Shown: positions 11,541-23,760, numbered from the stretch's first letter. The stretch: 64,000 bases of DNA from Euclidia mi (GCA_944739405.2 OX123197.2:55218047-55282046); one strand, 5' to 3'. Numbers and translations are program-made. The notes: generated from the sequence alone by a model not told the origin.

Positions 11541-13185
11541 GTATGCTAGACCACCATCAGGGCGAGAATCGCTTAGCAAGTCATCGTCTCATCCAGTACT
11601 ACTTTGCACGCACATTGACTCTCGTATACAAAACCAGTTTCTAGTATGCCTCAACTCTATGAGCAAGCCAAGGAATTTTTTTTCAAACTGGTCCAGCGCC
11701 GACTTGTTTGATTGTACATGCCAGACGACTTTGTGTTAGGGTTCGATATTGAGTTTTCTGTCTCTTCCCAAAGATATTATTTGTTTCTTGTATTATCCAA
11801 AGGCGCCTGTGGAATTAAATGTGTTACTGACACTTTGCTTTCTTAAACCGTCACAGGACTTCCGTGTGGTGACCGATGAAGATGAGAATTGATGTTAAGA
11901 ATTTTATGAAATAACGTCATAATTTATGAGTGTGCGCTATGGTTTTAAGTCACAGGTAGGGCTGGTTTTTTAAAGAAATTTTACGAAACATGGTTCGGTA
12001 GCGATAACTCCATTGGTAGAGTAAGACACTTGGCGATTAAGCTTAGCGCTTTTTGTTCAAAAGCTACTACAAACTTTTTAAAGTTAAGTCATTCCTACGC
12101 GCTGAAATTCAGATGGATCGTAGTTTGTATTAGCTGTGGTTCGAAAATCTTGCTAAATGATGGAGGATTACATTGGAAAGGAGCTTATAAGTATGAGAGT
12201 AATCTATAATTATTACCAATTTACTTTGCCTAACGATCAAAAACAAATCCTGAGGAGTTTGGACGTACTGTCACAGGTACAAATACAGAATAATAACTGT
12301 GCGATTTGTCAAACATCATACAGTAAAAAATTTACTTAATTAAATATCATGAGTAACGATTAAAGGCATAAATACCTCTATATTATCGACGTTGCGACCG
12401 TCTTACAACTGCCGTGGTCGCAGTGGGACTACCCCGCCCACTGCTTATAAAATTGTATAAAATACTAAATAAAAGAGATAAAAAATAATAATATACATCC
12501 AATTATACTAAAATCAGAGTTTCAGAGCAAAAACTAAGTATGACTGACATGACCAAATGTAGATACATAACATGCAACAAAACATCTCATTATCATTCCA
12601 ATGATCGTTACATTTAACTCATTGTAAATTACACACACAATGTTATTGTGAAAATAAAGCGAACCGGTTTTCACCACGTCATTGTTTAGCAAACATAATA
12701 AAAAAGTTAAATAAAAACAACATATTTTCATATAGAGTCACAGGTTAGGAACTTTTATAATACGTCATGGGCAAGATAAGCGTGGAATAAAAAATATACG
12801 CTTTTTTTTAGTTGGCAACCTCGTGTAGAGTTTGTTAACTGAGTCTAGCGTGGCGCTAGATTTACGTAATTTGGAGAGTTTGCTAATTAACAGATATTAT
12901 TTTAGGAAGTCGGACTGGCTGTCGTTTTAAATGGATCTTGTCCTGGATATGGACGTCTATTCTCTCGTTTAAACTGTTGTATTTCTGAGTAAATAGTATG
13001 TTTTACTATACTGACACTCCATATTGCCTGTAAAAGATTACATTGACATGTAGCATCCACAGATTAACAACAGTCCAGAATTTACATGTCAATTAGCACG
13101 TTAATCATACCTGAATACTCGATCGTAATAGAGCTGTTGCCTACTATCAAATCAATGAATTTTGTTCTCTTTATACCGATATAAA
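11541..13185. other. gene-free AT-rich stretch
   Basis: Short frames only. At 12000-12075 a segment with ACTCCATTGGTAGAGTAAGA looks like a degenerate tRNA/SINE head but has no convincing B box. At about 12405-12440 AGTGGG and CCCGCCCACT can pair as a small hairpin. Nothing else recognised. Confidence 0.45.
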
Positions 13186-13262
13186 ATTTAGCAACACGGC
13201 CGAAACTAATAGGCGAAAAAAGCTGAAATTCGGCATGTGTGTTCCTTGGGGACCATGGCGCT
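13186..13262 (-). mobile_element. fragment of Helitron-like repeat
   Basis: The reverse complement matches the 4870-4975 segment (CGGCCGAAACTAATAGGCG and GGCATGTGTGTTCCTTGG on the plus strand). About 75 bp only. Confidence 0.5.
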
Positions 13263-13291
13263 GCATTAAGATGATAATTTGATTTCCCGAA

Positions 13292-13516
13292 ATTTCCACA
13301 TGATAGCGTATGCGACTGCTGATCGGAGGTCTTGGGTTCGATTCCCGGGTGGTGCAAAAGTGTCACTGGGTTTTTCCAAATTCTCAGTAGCAGCACGGAG
13401 TCTGGTGATGTGCCCAGTAGCGGCAATAGGCTCGCCCCTTATTACGTGGGACCTAAAAATTCATGGCGAAATGTGGGTGTAATATTACACCTCTTCGGGG
13501 ATACAGGCGTGAGACT
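13292..13516 (+). mobile_element. SINE-B copy
   Basis: It carries CATGATAGCGTATGCGACTG (head), GTCTTGGGTTCGATTCCCGG (B box), AGCAGCACGGAGTCTGG, ATAGGCTCGCCCC and a tail GGGGATACAGGCGTGAG. Among the best-preserved copies here. The internal open frames are not genes. Confidence 0.9.
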
Positions 13517-13617
13517 ATAAATTCCACAAGATAAATAAGAAACGGTTAATTTAAAACAAAGGTGTTACTGATATAACGACAGGATTTCCATCCGCTAGTT
13601 AGTCTAGTTATAAAATA

Positions 13618-13840
13618 CATACATACATACATAGACTTACGCCTGTTTCCCTGAAGGGGTAGGCAGAGGCATATTAAACGGCCATTTTTAGCCAGTGTTT
13701 TGATCCCACGTAATAGGTGGCGAGCCTATTGCCGCTTATCGGGATATTTTAATTGCCAGAGCCTCGTCCGTTGATCTGAAGGTGCACCACTTGCAGGTGA
13801 GGTTGGCTTGGGACCCTACGTGCACGCACCAAGTTATAAA
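13618..13840 (-). mobile_element. SINE-B copy, partly rearranged
   Basis: Minus orientation, starting with the (CATA)n-flanked ACTTACGCCTGTTTCCC and then ACGTAATAGGTGGCGAGCC. The 5' half departs from the family after about 13750 (TGGTTGAGGTTGGC-like sequence), so it is a chimaera or another subfamily. Lies 100 bp from the oppositely oriented copy at 13292. Confidence 0.75.
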
Positions 13841-15290
13841 ATAATGTAAAAAAAAGGCTTCAAACTTCATTCATCAATTTTAAACGGGATAGAACAAGAA
13901 CTACATACAATCCTTCTTAACAGAAACAGGAATTTACGACATTGATAATATTTTTTAAAAACATGCAACCAAATTGACTGCCTCCTTTTTTGAAGTCGGC
14001 TTTCATCTCAAGATTAACACCTATACCAGACTCAGACCCATTGACAAGTAATGAACACACAAAAACCAACAAACTCTCGTCCTAATTTGATAAGCGAGGG
14101 CTTGCCCAACGCTGGGAAGCAATGGCCCGAGCATTACTCGGATACGATTCTAAAAGCCATCTGAAATTTATAAAATAAAACAAATGACATAAAAACTTTG
14201 TAGTGAATGCGGACGGTCGAAACTATGCTTTATGGACGCAGAATTTGGCACATTTTATTTCTTGCAAATCTATTGGATTATTTTAATAATAGACGTGGTT
14301 TGTAAAAATGGATGAATGTCTAGTTGAAGACAAAATCTTATATTATATTCAATTATTTTATCGGTTTTAGAAATAAAATAAAATTAAAATAAAATAAATA
14401 AATATATATAAATAAATAATATATTATACCCCCTACAATATAGGGGTCAATAATGGTTTGCTTTAATCGTTCTTCTACTCAGAGGTCCTTTTACAAAATA
14501 TTTAGCAAAAGCATTAATTGCAAAGTATATCCCTCTTTATTTTCTAAGCCGTAGTATCTGGGCGAGTGTAAGTGTATATTATGTATGTATTAAGTACATG
14601 ATGATCTTTCAATGAAAATGATAACGACTGAAAAGCCTTGCTAATTAACGAGTAATAATCGATTATCTTAATCTTTCATTATTTTGTAAGCTATAAAATG
14701 CATACTTTGATCGAGCCCTTTTATCCCTAGGACACAGGTTAAGAGCTACTATGGAACCCTACATTGTGTGTGGCTTGAAACATGTACTTGGCCGGTTTAA
14801 ATGTTAATTATTTAAGATTTCTACATCCATGACCAGTTCTTCTTATAAACTAAATTAAGTAATTGGCACTTTAGCTAGTTTTCCTTACAAACCTATCATG
14901 AACGTCCCAACTTCCATATTCCACCAAAGTTGTAGTACGTGATAAAAGCTGATGGTACTCGTATGTAAATATATTAGACGTTAGACGTATAATAGACGTT
15001 GCCCAACATGAAATACTTGAGAACAACGTAGACATCTTGTACCAAACATGGCCTGTATACAAATAAATACTACGGCCATCTTAAACGAAATATTGTATGC
15101 ACAACAAAATAAACCAACTAATATACTGGTATGTGTGAACTTATTGTGTAAAGAAATTTGGATATATCTAATTACTACATATAGTGAATATTTTATTATA
15201 ACCAAAATGCTTCAGAGAGAATCGTAAGAAAATACATTTGGCACGGTTTTCGAGTAGGGGGACAGAAAGCTTGTATGTATATAAAATTTC
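13841..15290. other. gene-free AT-rich stretch
   Basis: It includes a run of AATAAA/TATATA-type simple sequence at 14380-14435. The short frames at 14871-15205 lack family resemblance. No gene recognised. Confidence 0.5.
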
Positions 15291-15418
15291 AATTTTATAC
15301 CTCTATCTCCTGTTCATGAGGAAAGGGATAGTAAAATTAAAATTACTAGGGGCGTTCAAAAAGTAATGAGAATAGCTATGTTAGAAAATGAATTTATTTT
15401 ATATTATTTTAATAAGCG

Positions 15419-15678
15419 GCGATAGCCCAGTGGTGTACGTAACGGAATGCCGAGACGATGGTCTCGGATTCGATCCCTAGGTGCCCCGGGCACACACCTC
15501 TGACTTTTCGAAGTTATGTGTGTATTAAAAACGTTAATTATCACTCGCTTAATAATGTGCCCGGTAGATGGCAATAGGCTCGCCCCCTATTACATTGGGA
15601 CCTAAACATAACTGGCGAAAAGTGGGTGTAATACACCTCTGCCTACCCCTTCGGGGAAAAAAAGGCGTGAAGTTATGT
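15419..15678 (+). mobile_element. SINE-B variant copy inside mariner
   Basis: It starts GCGGCGATAGCCCAGTGG, with B box GTCTCGGATTCGATCCC near 15466, the family body (ATAGGCTCGCCCC, GGCGAAAAGTGGGTGT) and the tail CCCCTTCGGGG. The inverted copy at 56942-57190 is the same subfamily. TATTTTA on both sides may be a short target duplication. It lies between the transposase stop and the mariner 3' TIR. Confidence 0.85.
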
Positions 15679-15689
15679 TAGTTATGTTA

Positions 15690-16575
15690 TTTTATTTTTC
15701 GACGTAATCACCCTTTAGGTTAATACATTAAGCACATCTTTTTTCTAGAGCCAAAATTCCCTTTTTTAAAAATCTTCATCTTGAGTACTTAAAAAATCGT
15801 TTACGGCGGCTTTCACTTCTTCGTCATCTTCAAATTTTGTGCCTCTCAAGTGTTCTTTCAAACACGAAAATAGGTAGATATCACTAGAGGCCAAGTCTGG
15901 TGAATATGGCGGATGATCGAGGATCTCAAAGCCAGCATCTAGGATTGCTGCCGTGGCAACTGGAGACTTGTGCGGCAGCGCATTGTCTTGATGGAACAAA
16001 ACTTTTTTCGCGACGTTTACTCGTCGCTTTTCAAGGATTTCCTGGCGTAATTTTTTTATTTGTTCTGCGTAGACATTTCCTGTTATAGTGGCTCCATGTT
16101 CAAGGTATTCAATCATTATCAAAAAACCTGAGGCTGTCCCAAAAAACTGAGCCCATGATCTTACCGGCAGATGGTTGAGTCTTGAATTTCTTTGGTGTGG
16201 GAGATAACGGTCTTTTCCAGGCCATTGAAGGCGGTTTCGTTTCTGGATCATAATGATGAAGCCATGTTTCATCCATTGTTACGAATCGAGCCAAAAAAAG
16301 TTCAGGATCTCGTTGAAACAGTTCCAATGAGCTCTTTGAAATCTTGAGTCGCCTTTACTTTTGTGCGTCCGTTAGCACTCTTGGGACCCAACGCGCGGAT
16401 ACCTTTTTCATTCCTAAGTGATCTTGCAAAATGCTATGCACACTACCAGTTGAAATCTTCAACTCTTCAGCTATAAAACGGACTGTTACACGACGATCAT
16501 TCAGAACAATTGTTCAACGTTTTCAACCGTTTCCAGATTGACTGACGTGTAAGGATGGGTGCCTTCAATAGCGGC
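15690..16575 (-). pseudogene. mariner transposase, C-terminal two thirds (frameshifted)
   Basis: Minus strand. From about 16560 the product reads through a TSVNLETVENV segment, then a frameshift. The recognition half follows with the RWVPR-type linker region (16340-16400). The DDD catalytic core then shows TMDETWLHHYDPE (first Asp), VLFHQDNALPHKS (second Asp) and YSPDLASSDIYLF (third Asp). All three catalytic aspartates are legible, but there is a frame change at about 16110-16140 and another near the C-terminus (15765), so no full transposase could be made. The 5' part is displaced to 21436-21600 by the Gypsy insertion. The family cuts and pastes its own DNA at TA sites. The call is firm. 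Confidence 0.92.
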
Positions 16576-16761
16576 AAACGGCATATGTTTAAAATGGGTA
16601 TGATAGTTAACTTTATTTAGTACGGTCTCTTGCAGATTTCTTTAATTTTATAAATAATGTACGATATATATAAACGTACATATATCTATGTTTATCTCTT
16701 GCAATTTTTTTAGACAAAATTAAGTAAATAATTATGAATTGTGTTCTCAATTCCGTAATTG

Positions 16762-17942
16762 TATGGCTTCTCAGTTAGAAAAATATTTAGATGAATTACG
16801 TAGAATAAGGTCATATCTTATTAAAGTTGGGCCAAGACGACGCGAAAAACAGTCACTATGTACAAAAAAATTAAGTGAGGCCCAAGTTATAAATCACCAG
16901 TTTCAGAATGATATATAAAATTCATAAAAATGTTAAAAGTATTAAGCGTGACGATTTGGTTTTAATAGATAATATAACACGTAATTTTAAATTACTTTAC
17001 GATCAAATTAGCTCCTTATGCTCAGAAAAAGATACCTCTTCAAATAGTGATAGTTTTAGCTCTGCTAGTGATAGTGAATCATTAAACATAGAGAATTTTA
17101 ATCTAAAAACAGCCGCTTCCTTATTGCTGATTATGAACGGCAAGGAAGAGGTAACGAAACAGCTTATCGCAGCAATTGATTTATATGATTCAATGTTAGA
17201 GGATAAACATAATCAATTTTTGATTAATTTTGTTTTGAAAACTAGACTATCAGAGGATGCAAAATTGAGATTATCCCAAAGTTACTCTAGTGTCAGCAAT
17301 TTAATTACTGATATAAGACAACATTTAATTGCAAAACAATCGTTTACTGCTTTGCAGCAACAATTGTACAGAGCCACCCAAGATCAAAAAACCACCGAGG
17401 AGTATGGTAAATATATAGAACAATTATTTGTGGAGCTGACTGTTGCGCAAGCTGACGGTGATCCCTCAAAATATGATATTTTAAAACCTTTGAACGAAAA
17501 AACAGCAATAAAGCGCTTTGCTGGAGGTTTGCGAAATGGACATCTCGGCACAATAATTTCAGCTAAAAATTATACCAGTTTGAAAGATGCTATTAAGGGC
17601 GCACAGGATGAGGAAATTTCAACGTTTCCTGATATGAGTATTTTAAAGTTAGGTAAATCGAATTATTTTCAGCCCAGACAGAATTACAGAGGGTTTTACC
17701 ACCACGGTCAGCGCGGTACTCGTGGCTTCAACACTCAAGGTCAGTCGCGGACATACTATCGAACCCCGACTGAACCCCATCGCCGATACTCCGAGGATAG
17801 AGGTAACGTTGGTCAAGGTCAATCGAACTCTACTAGGGGCGCTCAAATAAGACATTTTACTGTACCAGATGCGCAAGCGTTCCATACCACTGATCCTATT
17901 GACGTTAATCAACCGAGTACAAGTCAGTTTTTTCGTCCCTAA
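16762..17942 (+). pseudogene. Gypsy gag
   Basis: A start at 16762 opens with MASQLEKYLDELRRI. The frame shifts by one base near 16910 and continues as a 344-codon frame to 17942. The middle holds a helical capsid-like region (about residues 80-200 of the longer frame, with EYGKYIEQLFVELTVAQ and the retrotransposon-gag-like KTAIKRFAGGL). The C-terminus is rich in Arg, Gly, Gln and Tyr and lacks a CCHC knuckle, as in several insect Gypsy gags. Gag packages the RNA into particles. Its position directly before the DTG protease supports the call. The frameshift makes it a pseudogene. Confidence 0.75.
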
Positions 17943-18017
17943 ATATAATAATAATAATAGTATTTGCTATTACAGTAATTACAACACGATAAAATCAATA
18001 ATAAACAATTATTTTAG

Positions 18018-21000
18018 TTATTAGTTTGTGGATACGGGAGCCACACTTAGTGCTATTAAGTACGAAAAATTAAAACATTTTAACGCTACTTTGCATTCGG
18101 GGTGCGTTAAAATAAAATTGGTGTGTGCGGACAACTTTACTCAGTCGGTTTAACCTTGACTATATCGGGGCAGAAATTCATGCATAAGATTCACGTTTTT
18201 GAAGATTTATGTTGTTCATATGACGGTATTCTCGGCTTAGACTTTTTAAATAAATACAAAGCTAATCTTAACTTGGAACACAATATCTTGAAACTTTATT
18301 ACGATAACTTAGAAATTTGCACTGCTTTACAAGCAGGGATTATAGGCAGTAATAACTATTTACAAGTCCCTTCTCGATCTGAATCAATTCATTTTGTTTC
18401 AACGCACCTCAAGAATTATTGTGTTGTTTTTCCTAAAGAATTATGTGATGGAGTGTTCTTAGCGGGCGCAATTTTTTGTCCCAAAAATAGAAAGATACCA
18501 TTACGGATTTTGAATACGCGTGATAATGAAGTAAATTTGTGTTTTTTTAGTCATGATTTTGATGATTTAAATAATTATGATATTATTAATTTTAATGAAT
18601 GTTCGGTAAACTCGGATAGGGTTAAAAAACTATTTTCTGAATTAGATTTAAGCGGATTAAATAAAGAGGAACAATTAGATATTGAAAAAATTTGTGCAAA
18701 ATTTGCCGATATTTTTTATTTGAAAGGGGACACTTTATCAACTAGCAATATATTTCAGCAAACTATACATTTAAAGTCTGAAGCCACGCCTGTTTACAAA
18801 AAGCATATAGATTACCTAAATTTCAAACAACTGAGATTAAAAAACAGCTTAAAAAATGTTAGACGACGATATCATAGAGGAAACCACAAGCGAATGGTCT
18901 AGCCCAATACTATTGGTACCAAAAAGATCCGAAATCGGTGAGAAAAAAATTAGGCTAGTGGTAGATTACAGAAAGTTAAACGAGAAAATTTGTGATGACA
19001 GATTTCCCTTACCAAATATTATAGATATTTTAGATTCGCTTTCAGGGGCTGTTTACTTCAGCCATTTAGATTTACAAAACAGTTATTATCAATTTAACCT
19101 TGACCCTAGCAGAAAGTATAGTTACATTTTACATTTGTTAAACAATATCAAATGAAACGGATACCCATGGGTCTAAAAACAAGTCCAAGTGCATTTTCAT
19201 GGGCAATGACAATAGCTTTAGCTGGTTTAAACTACGAAATTTTTTTTCTTTATTTAGATGATTTAATTATTTACGGACGAAATTTAAAAATGCACCATAA
19301 CAACCTAATGGACGTGTTTTATAGACTCAGGCAAGTAAATTTAAAATTGAACCCTGTAAATTTAAAAAAAGTGCCAATTGCTTAAGAAAGAGCCATTATA
19401 TTTGGGCCTCGTAGTTAGTGCAGAAGGTGTTAAACCCGATCCTAATAAAATTCAGGCATTGAAGGAATATCCAACTCCAAGGTCATGCGACGAGGTCAAA
19501 CGTTTTGAAGCTTTTTCCAATTATTACCGCCGTTTCATACCAAATTTTGGAGAAATCGTAATTCCATTAAATAGTTTATGTAGGAAAAATGTCCCATTTG
19601 TGTGGACCGATGACTGTGAAAATTCCTTCCTTAAATTAAAAAGTAGTTTGTCGTCTCCTCCCGTGTTACAATATCCGGATTTTTCACCGAACAACATATT
19701 TAAATTATACACTGTCGCCTCAGGCAAAGCTATTGGTTCAATGCTGTGTAATGGGGACGGTCGGCCTGTCGCTGATGCAAGTCGAAGCTTAAACAAAGCC
19801 AAATTAAATAAACTATCCTACGATATAAAAGGAAATGCTTGCGGTAGTTTGGTCTGTTAAATATTTTAGACTCTATCTGTTTGGAAAAAAGTTTAAAATA
19901 TTTACCGATCATCGGCCTCTAGTGTACTTGTTCAACATGAACAACCCGTCAAGTCGGTTGACTAAGTTTAGACTGATTTTAAAGGAGTTCGATTTTGAAA
20001 TCGAATATATTAAAGGAAAAGATAATGTGGCTGCAGACGCGTTATCTAGAATAATAATATCTGCGGATGATTTAAAAAGGATGAACGAATGTATAAATAA
20101 CGTGATGACTAGGGGTCAAAAGAAAATTTTGGAAACAGTGTGTACGACTTTATCGGCTAACAATAATAATACACATAACAATTGTCGGACTGATCACCCG
20201 ATGATTATTGAAACATCTTTTAAGTCGTTAAATTCAGAAGAATTAGTATGTGTCTCAGACAAACGATATAACTATTTTAAGGACATGTCCGAAAAGTATA
20301 AGTATTTTACATTCAATAAAAACGAATAGTTATATACACATGCCCAGGTATGCTATTAAGTACGTCGCGAGCCGAATACTTGAGTGAGCTGGAGCATTTA
20401 TGTAAAGAGATAGAAATAAAAGAAATGTTTATTATTAAAAATGAAAATAATATAGGATATATAAAATGGTTAACCAAAGAAATAAATAAAAATAAAAGGT
20501 GGTCCGGACCACACATTTACTTACTAAAAAACGTTGAAAGAATTATTCATGATGACGACAAAAAGTAATCATGAACGATTTCCATCTTTTGCCAACCAGC
20601 GGTCACGCAGGTATTAGGCGTTTGTTAAATAATATCAAACGATATTATTTTTGGCCGGGAATAGAACGTGACGTCACAAATTATGTGAATAAATGTGAAA
20701 CGTGTCAAAAGCAAAAGCACTCCGTGCCTGTTAAACAGCCAATGGTTATTACAAGCACTGCCATGAGTGCTTTTGATAAAATATTCTGAGATATAGTGGG
20801 CCCTTTAAATAAGGATTATTTTAATAATGTTTATATACTTACCATACAATGCGAGCTAACGAAATTCGTAGAGGCTTACCCGTTACAAAGGAAAGATGCT
20901 GTTTCTGTTGCAGAAGCATTTGTCGAGAATTTCATTTTACGTTATGGTATATGAAATTGCCGCATGAAATTGCCACTGATAGAGGCTCTGGATTTATTTC

Positions 21001-21435
21001 ATCAATGGTAAAAGAAGTATGTAATTTACTTAATGTAAATCAATAGTCATCAACTGCGTATCATCATGAATCTATAGGTTCTCTGGAGAATACTCACAAA
21101 AATCTAAATGCTTATCTTCGCATGCAAACCAGAAATGAAGCCAGACTTTGGAGCTCCTGGGTACCATTCTGGTGCTTCGCAATCTTCGCATATAACACTA
21201 CTGTACATACTTCCACAAAATTCACACCCTTTGAACTAGTCTTTGGAAAAACCAGTATATTGCCAAGCAATTTACTGAGAATTGTAGAACCTTTATACAA
21301 CTCTGATAATTATCCTCTTTCATTGAAATATAAGTTACAAGTCACGCAAAATGAAGCTAGGCAACATTTATTGATGTCTAAAGAAACAAGAAAATTAAAT
21401 TATGATAAAAATGTACGTCCAGTAATGTATAAAGG
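18018..21435 (+). pseudogene. Gypsy pol (protease, RT, RNase H, integrase), decayed
   Basis: The order is standard. Protease FVDTGATLSAIK lies at about 18028-18063, and GILGLDFL at about 18220 after a frame change. RT carries SPILLVPKR, RLVVDYRKLN, HLDLQNSYYQF and the catalytic FFLYLDDLIIYG (about 19230). RNase H shows KIFTDHRPLVYLF and NVAADALSR (about 20030). Integrase has the H-H-C-C zinc region (SGHAG then CETCQKQK, 20590-20720), then IVGPLNK, ATDRGSGF and the Glu region near 21060. At least six frameshifts or stops separate these pieces (about 18150, 18850, 19150, 19380, 19840, 20340-20570, 20788 and 21046). It ends inside the integrase C-terminal domain where mariner sequence resumes. 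No env. Confidence 0.92.
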
Positions 21436-21610
21436 GCGGCCCGAGCGCGGGTCACCTTTAACCGATGTTCTACCACGTTTAAACTCTGCACACCACCGAG
21501 CCACTGTAGAATATGGAGGAACAGATTTCCCCAATGTCTCACGTAAATCTAAAAAAAATGTTTCCTTAGTAAAATTTTTCAAGCAAAAGTATTTTATCAC
21601 CGCACGGATT
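21436..21610 (-). pseudogene. mariner transposase, N-terminal part
   Basis: Minus strand: an HTH segment with KETFFLDLRETLG, then STVARWCAEFKRGRTSV and DPRSGR, the typical mariner paired-domain-like N-terminus. It stops at the Gypsy junction; its continuation is at 16570 and below, in a different frame. A MIKYFCLKNF-like extension precedes it and is probably close to the true start. Confidence 0.9.
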
Positions 21611-22410
21611 TCAATTTAACCCATTTTTAGCGAGAGCTATCGACACGTCACAAACAAATAATTACTACAGCTGACACAGACAAGATAGAAAACTAATTAT
21701 TTGAGGTTATTATAACAAAGACCGAATCTTTCCGTGACAATAATTTTTTTTCAAGTTCCCCATTACCACGTTATTCTCATTACTTTTTGAACGCCCCTCG
21801 TATTAAAAATATTTTTATTATATGATATAACTAAAAATTCACGGTTTTTGCAATTTTTCCTTTATCTGTACTATAAGACGTTGCTTCATATCAAATTTCA
21901 AGATTCTGAGTTCACGGGAAGTCCCCTGTAGGTTTAGATTCCCTTGCGAGTAGTTGCGAGTTTGAAAATAAAGTAAAATTGCTGTATCTCTTGATTGCGT
22001 TGAGATAGAAGTTTGATTTTGTTACAGCTTAAAAGTATTATAGACCCAAGTATTTGATAAAATTTTCAATTTAATAACTTAACACTTTCATGAGGAAAGG
22101 GATCGTAACTTTTAAATTATTATCACATTTTTATAATATGATGAAACTAAAAATTTACTGTTTTTGCAATTTTTCCTTTATTTGTTCTGTAAGACATTGC
22201 TTCGTACCAAATTTCAAGATTCTGAATTCACGGGAAGTACCCTGTAGGTTTTGATTTCCTTGCGAGTTTTGTAAATTTGCAGAAATTTGCTGATTTTTTC
22301 ACAGCTTCAAGGAACAGTAGACTTGACTATTTGATATAAATTTCAAAGTAATCCTATAAGGATTACTCCTTCCCTCCCTTTTTTTATTTTGAGGTACGGA
22401 ACCCTAAAAA

Positions 22411-22900
22411 GTAAAAAATAATGGCTCAGAGATATCATCACAGAAAGATTTTACTGTCAAAATATTACAGCTTGCTTATAATGTTGCGAAACAAATTGCA
22501 GTTCAACGGTGGGCTCTTTTTCATCAGCGTGCATGCGACCTCTTCAAAAGCACGCAACTGACCTCCTGCTCCCCGGATCATCATATCAAGCAACTGCCAG
22601 CCTCTTTACATAAATCGTCACTCCATGTCCAGCGGTAGTCTCTTTTTCATCAGCCTATTGTAGTACACCGCTGGATATGAGCCTCTTCCCAGGCACGCAA
22701 CTGACCTCCTGCTCTCCAGATCTTTATTTCAAGCGACCACCAGCCTCTTTTCATAAATCGTCACTTCATCAAGGAGGAAGCCACTCTTCACTAAGTATAA
22801 TAAACCGCGGTTGCCACTATAGGACATGTTTGCTCAGCGATTGGTGCTGCGACAATTCACTATTCTGCTGTCAGCTTAGCTAAGCTTGCTAATTCTTTTC
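22411..22900 (+). repeat. RTE-like LINE 3' region, partly duplicated in tandem
   Basis: CACGCAACTGACCTCCTGCT appears at 22551 and at 22694 (143-bp period), each followed by a CCAGCCTCTTT-containing segment and ATAAATCGTCACT. The phrase with CCGCTGGATATGAGCCTCTT resembles the 3' coding end of insect RTE-type LINEs, also seen at 27225. No open frame of use remains. Confidence 0.5.
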
Positions 22901-23760
22901 AGCCGTTCTATGCCCTTTAGCTCGCTTAATATTTTTAGCGATTCTATCATGCGGTGGACTACAACATAGCTAGTGATAAAAATGTTGTATCTGTTGTTGA
23001 AAATCTGTTTTTCAATTCAATATGTAATACTGATAATACGTATAACTAAATCACCCTTATACTTTACTCAGAAACTAAGTCAGAACAACGTACGTACATA
23101 GTGTAAGTAAACCCAGAACACCTGCTCTGTTGACGCAGATAAGGCTCACGCAGTTCGTATTGACCTACCGGATTGCGATTGTACACTACGAGTACTACGA
23201 AAATGTATTATTATTTATGATTTTGGCGTGATAAACGTTCGAGAGAGTAAAGGAGGCAGACGATTACGTGCTACGCCATATGCAAATTAACATAGCCATT
23301 AACAACGCCTCCCAGGATTAGCAAGACAAACAGAGAACCTACCAAAATGCGACGCATAATGCAGAAAAATTTAATACAAAATTGAAGCAGTTTGAACATC
23401 AAACTGCTTCAAGTATAAGTTATAATAAATTTAAATTGCTTTAGTATTCATTCACTTTTCATTAGTATTTATGTGTTCATAACTACAATATTGGCTTGGA
23501 AACTTCAGTCTTATTCAGTTAAGAAGTTGAAATTTCTTAACTCTAATCATGATGATGAAAAGGGTGTTCAACTGATTAAACTAAATTTAGCGAGTTTACT
23601 TCTCTACAAGATAATAACATTTTGTCTGCGAGTGTGTGATCCTTAAATACAACATTTAAACAACTTACTCTAAAGGCAATTTAAATATGTCTAGCAATTG
23701 AGTAATATCTAGGTACTATATTATTCGCCATCTTTAGATTTAATTAATTATTTTATTGTA
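22901..23760. other. gene-free stretch with a perfect hairpin
   Basis: AT-rich and non-coding by inspection. A hairpin with 14-bp perfect arms and loop ACA lies at 23382-23412 (arm TTGAAGCAGTTTGA). Nothing else recognised. Confidence 0.5.

Larger units (their letters stand above)
16576..21435 (+). mobile_element. Gypsy retrotransposon fragment without visible LTRs
   Basis: A gag-protease-RT-RNase H-integrase series on the plus strand lies wholly inside the mariner transposase gene. The right edge cuts the integrase C-terminus after VRPVMYK, and only about 186 bp precede gag on the left. I find no direct terminal repeats, so both LTRs appear absent. GCGGC occurs at both junctions (16571-16575 and 21436-21440), which could be a 5-bp duplication or chance. 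Confidence 0.8.
15346..21800 (-). mobile_element. mariner DNA transposon, split by a SINE and a Gypsy fragment
   Basis: The left end 15346-15374 (GGGGCGTTCAAAAAGTAATG) and the right end 21772-21800 are inverted repeats with one mismatch. Both are flanked by TA (15344-15345 and 21801-21802), the mariner target duplication. The transposase runs on the minus strand: the N-terminal part lies at 21436-21600 and the rest at about 15690-16570. A SINE-B sits in the 3' untranslated part and a 4.9-kb Gypsy piece interrupts the HTH-to-linker region. The element body without inserts would be about 1.3 kb, the usual mariner size. Confidence 0.92.
15291..22410 (-). mobile_element. interspersed repeat (GGTTCCGTACC family) carrying nested insertions
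   Basis: The right end at about 22395 reads GAGGTACGGAACCCTA, the reversed start of the same repeat seen in plus orientation at 35058. Two related sub-units lie in tandem. The first begins at 15291 (CATGAGGAAAGGGATAGTAA), is broken by the mariner, and resumes at 21803. The second begins at about 22088 (CATGAGGAAAGGGATCGTAA). Both contain TTTTTGCAATTTTTCCTTTA and TTCACGGGAAGT. Non-coding and widespread in Lepidoptera in my recollection; family name uncertain. Confidence 0.65.

Noticed and set aside
12000..12075. Degenerate tRNA or SINE head
   Set aside because: A-box-like sequence only; the B-box region (GTTCAAAAGCT) is not convincing and no related copy was seen.
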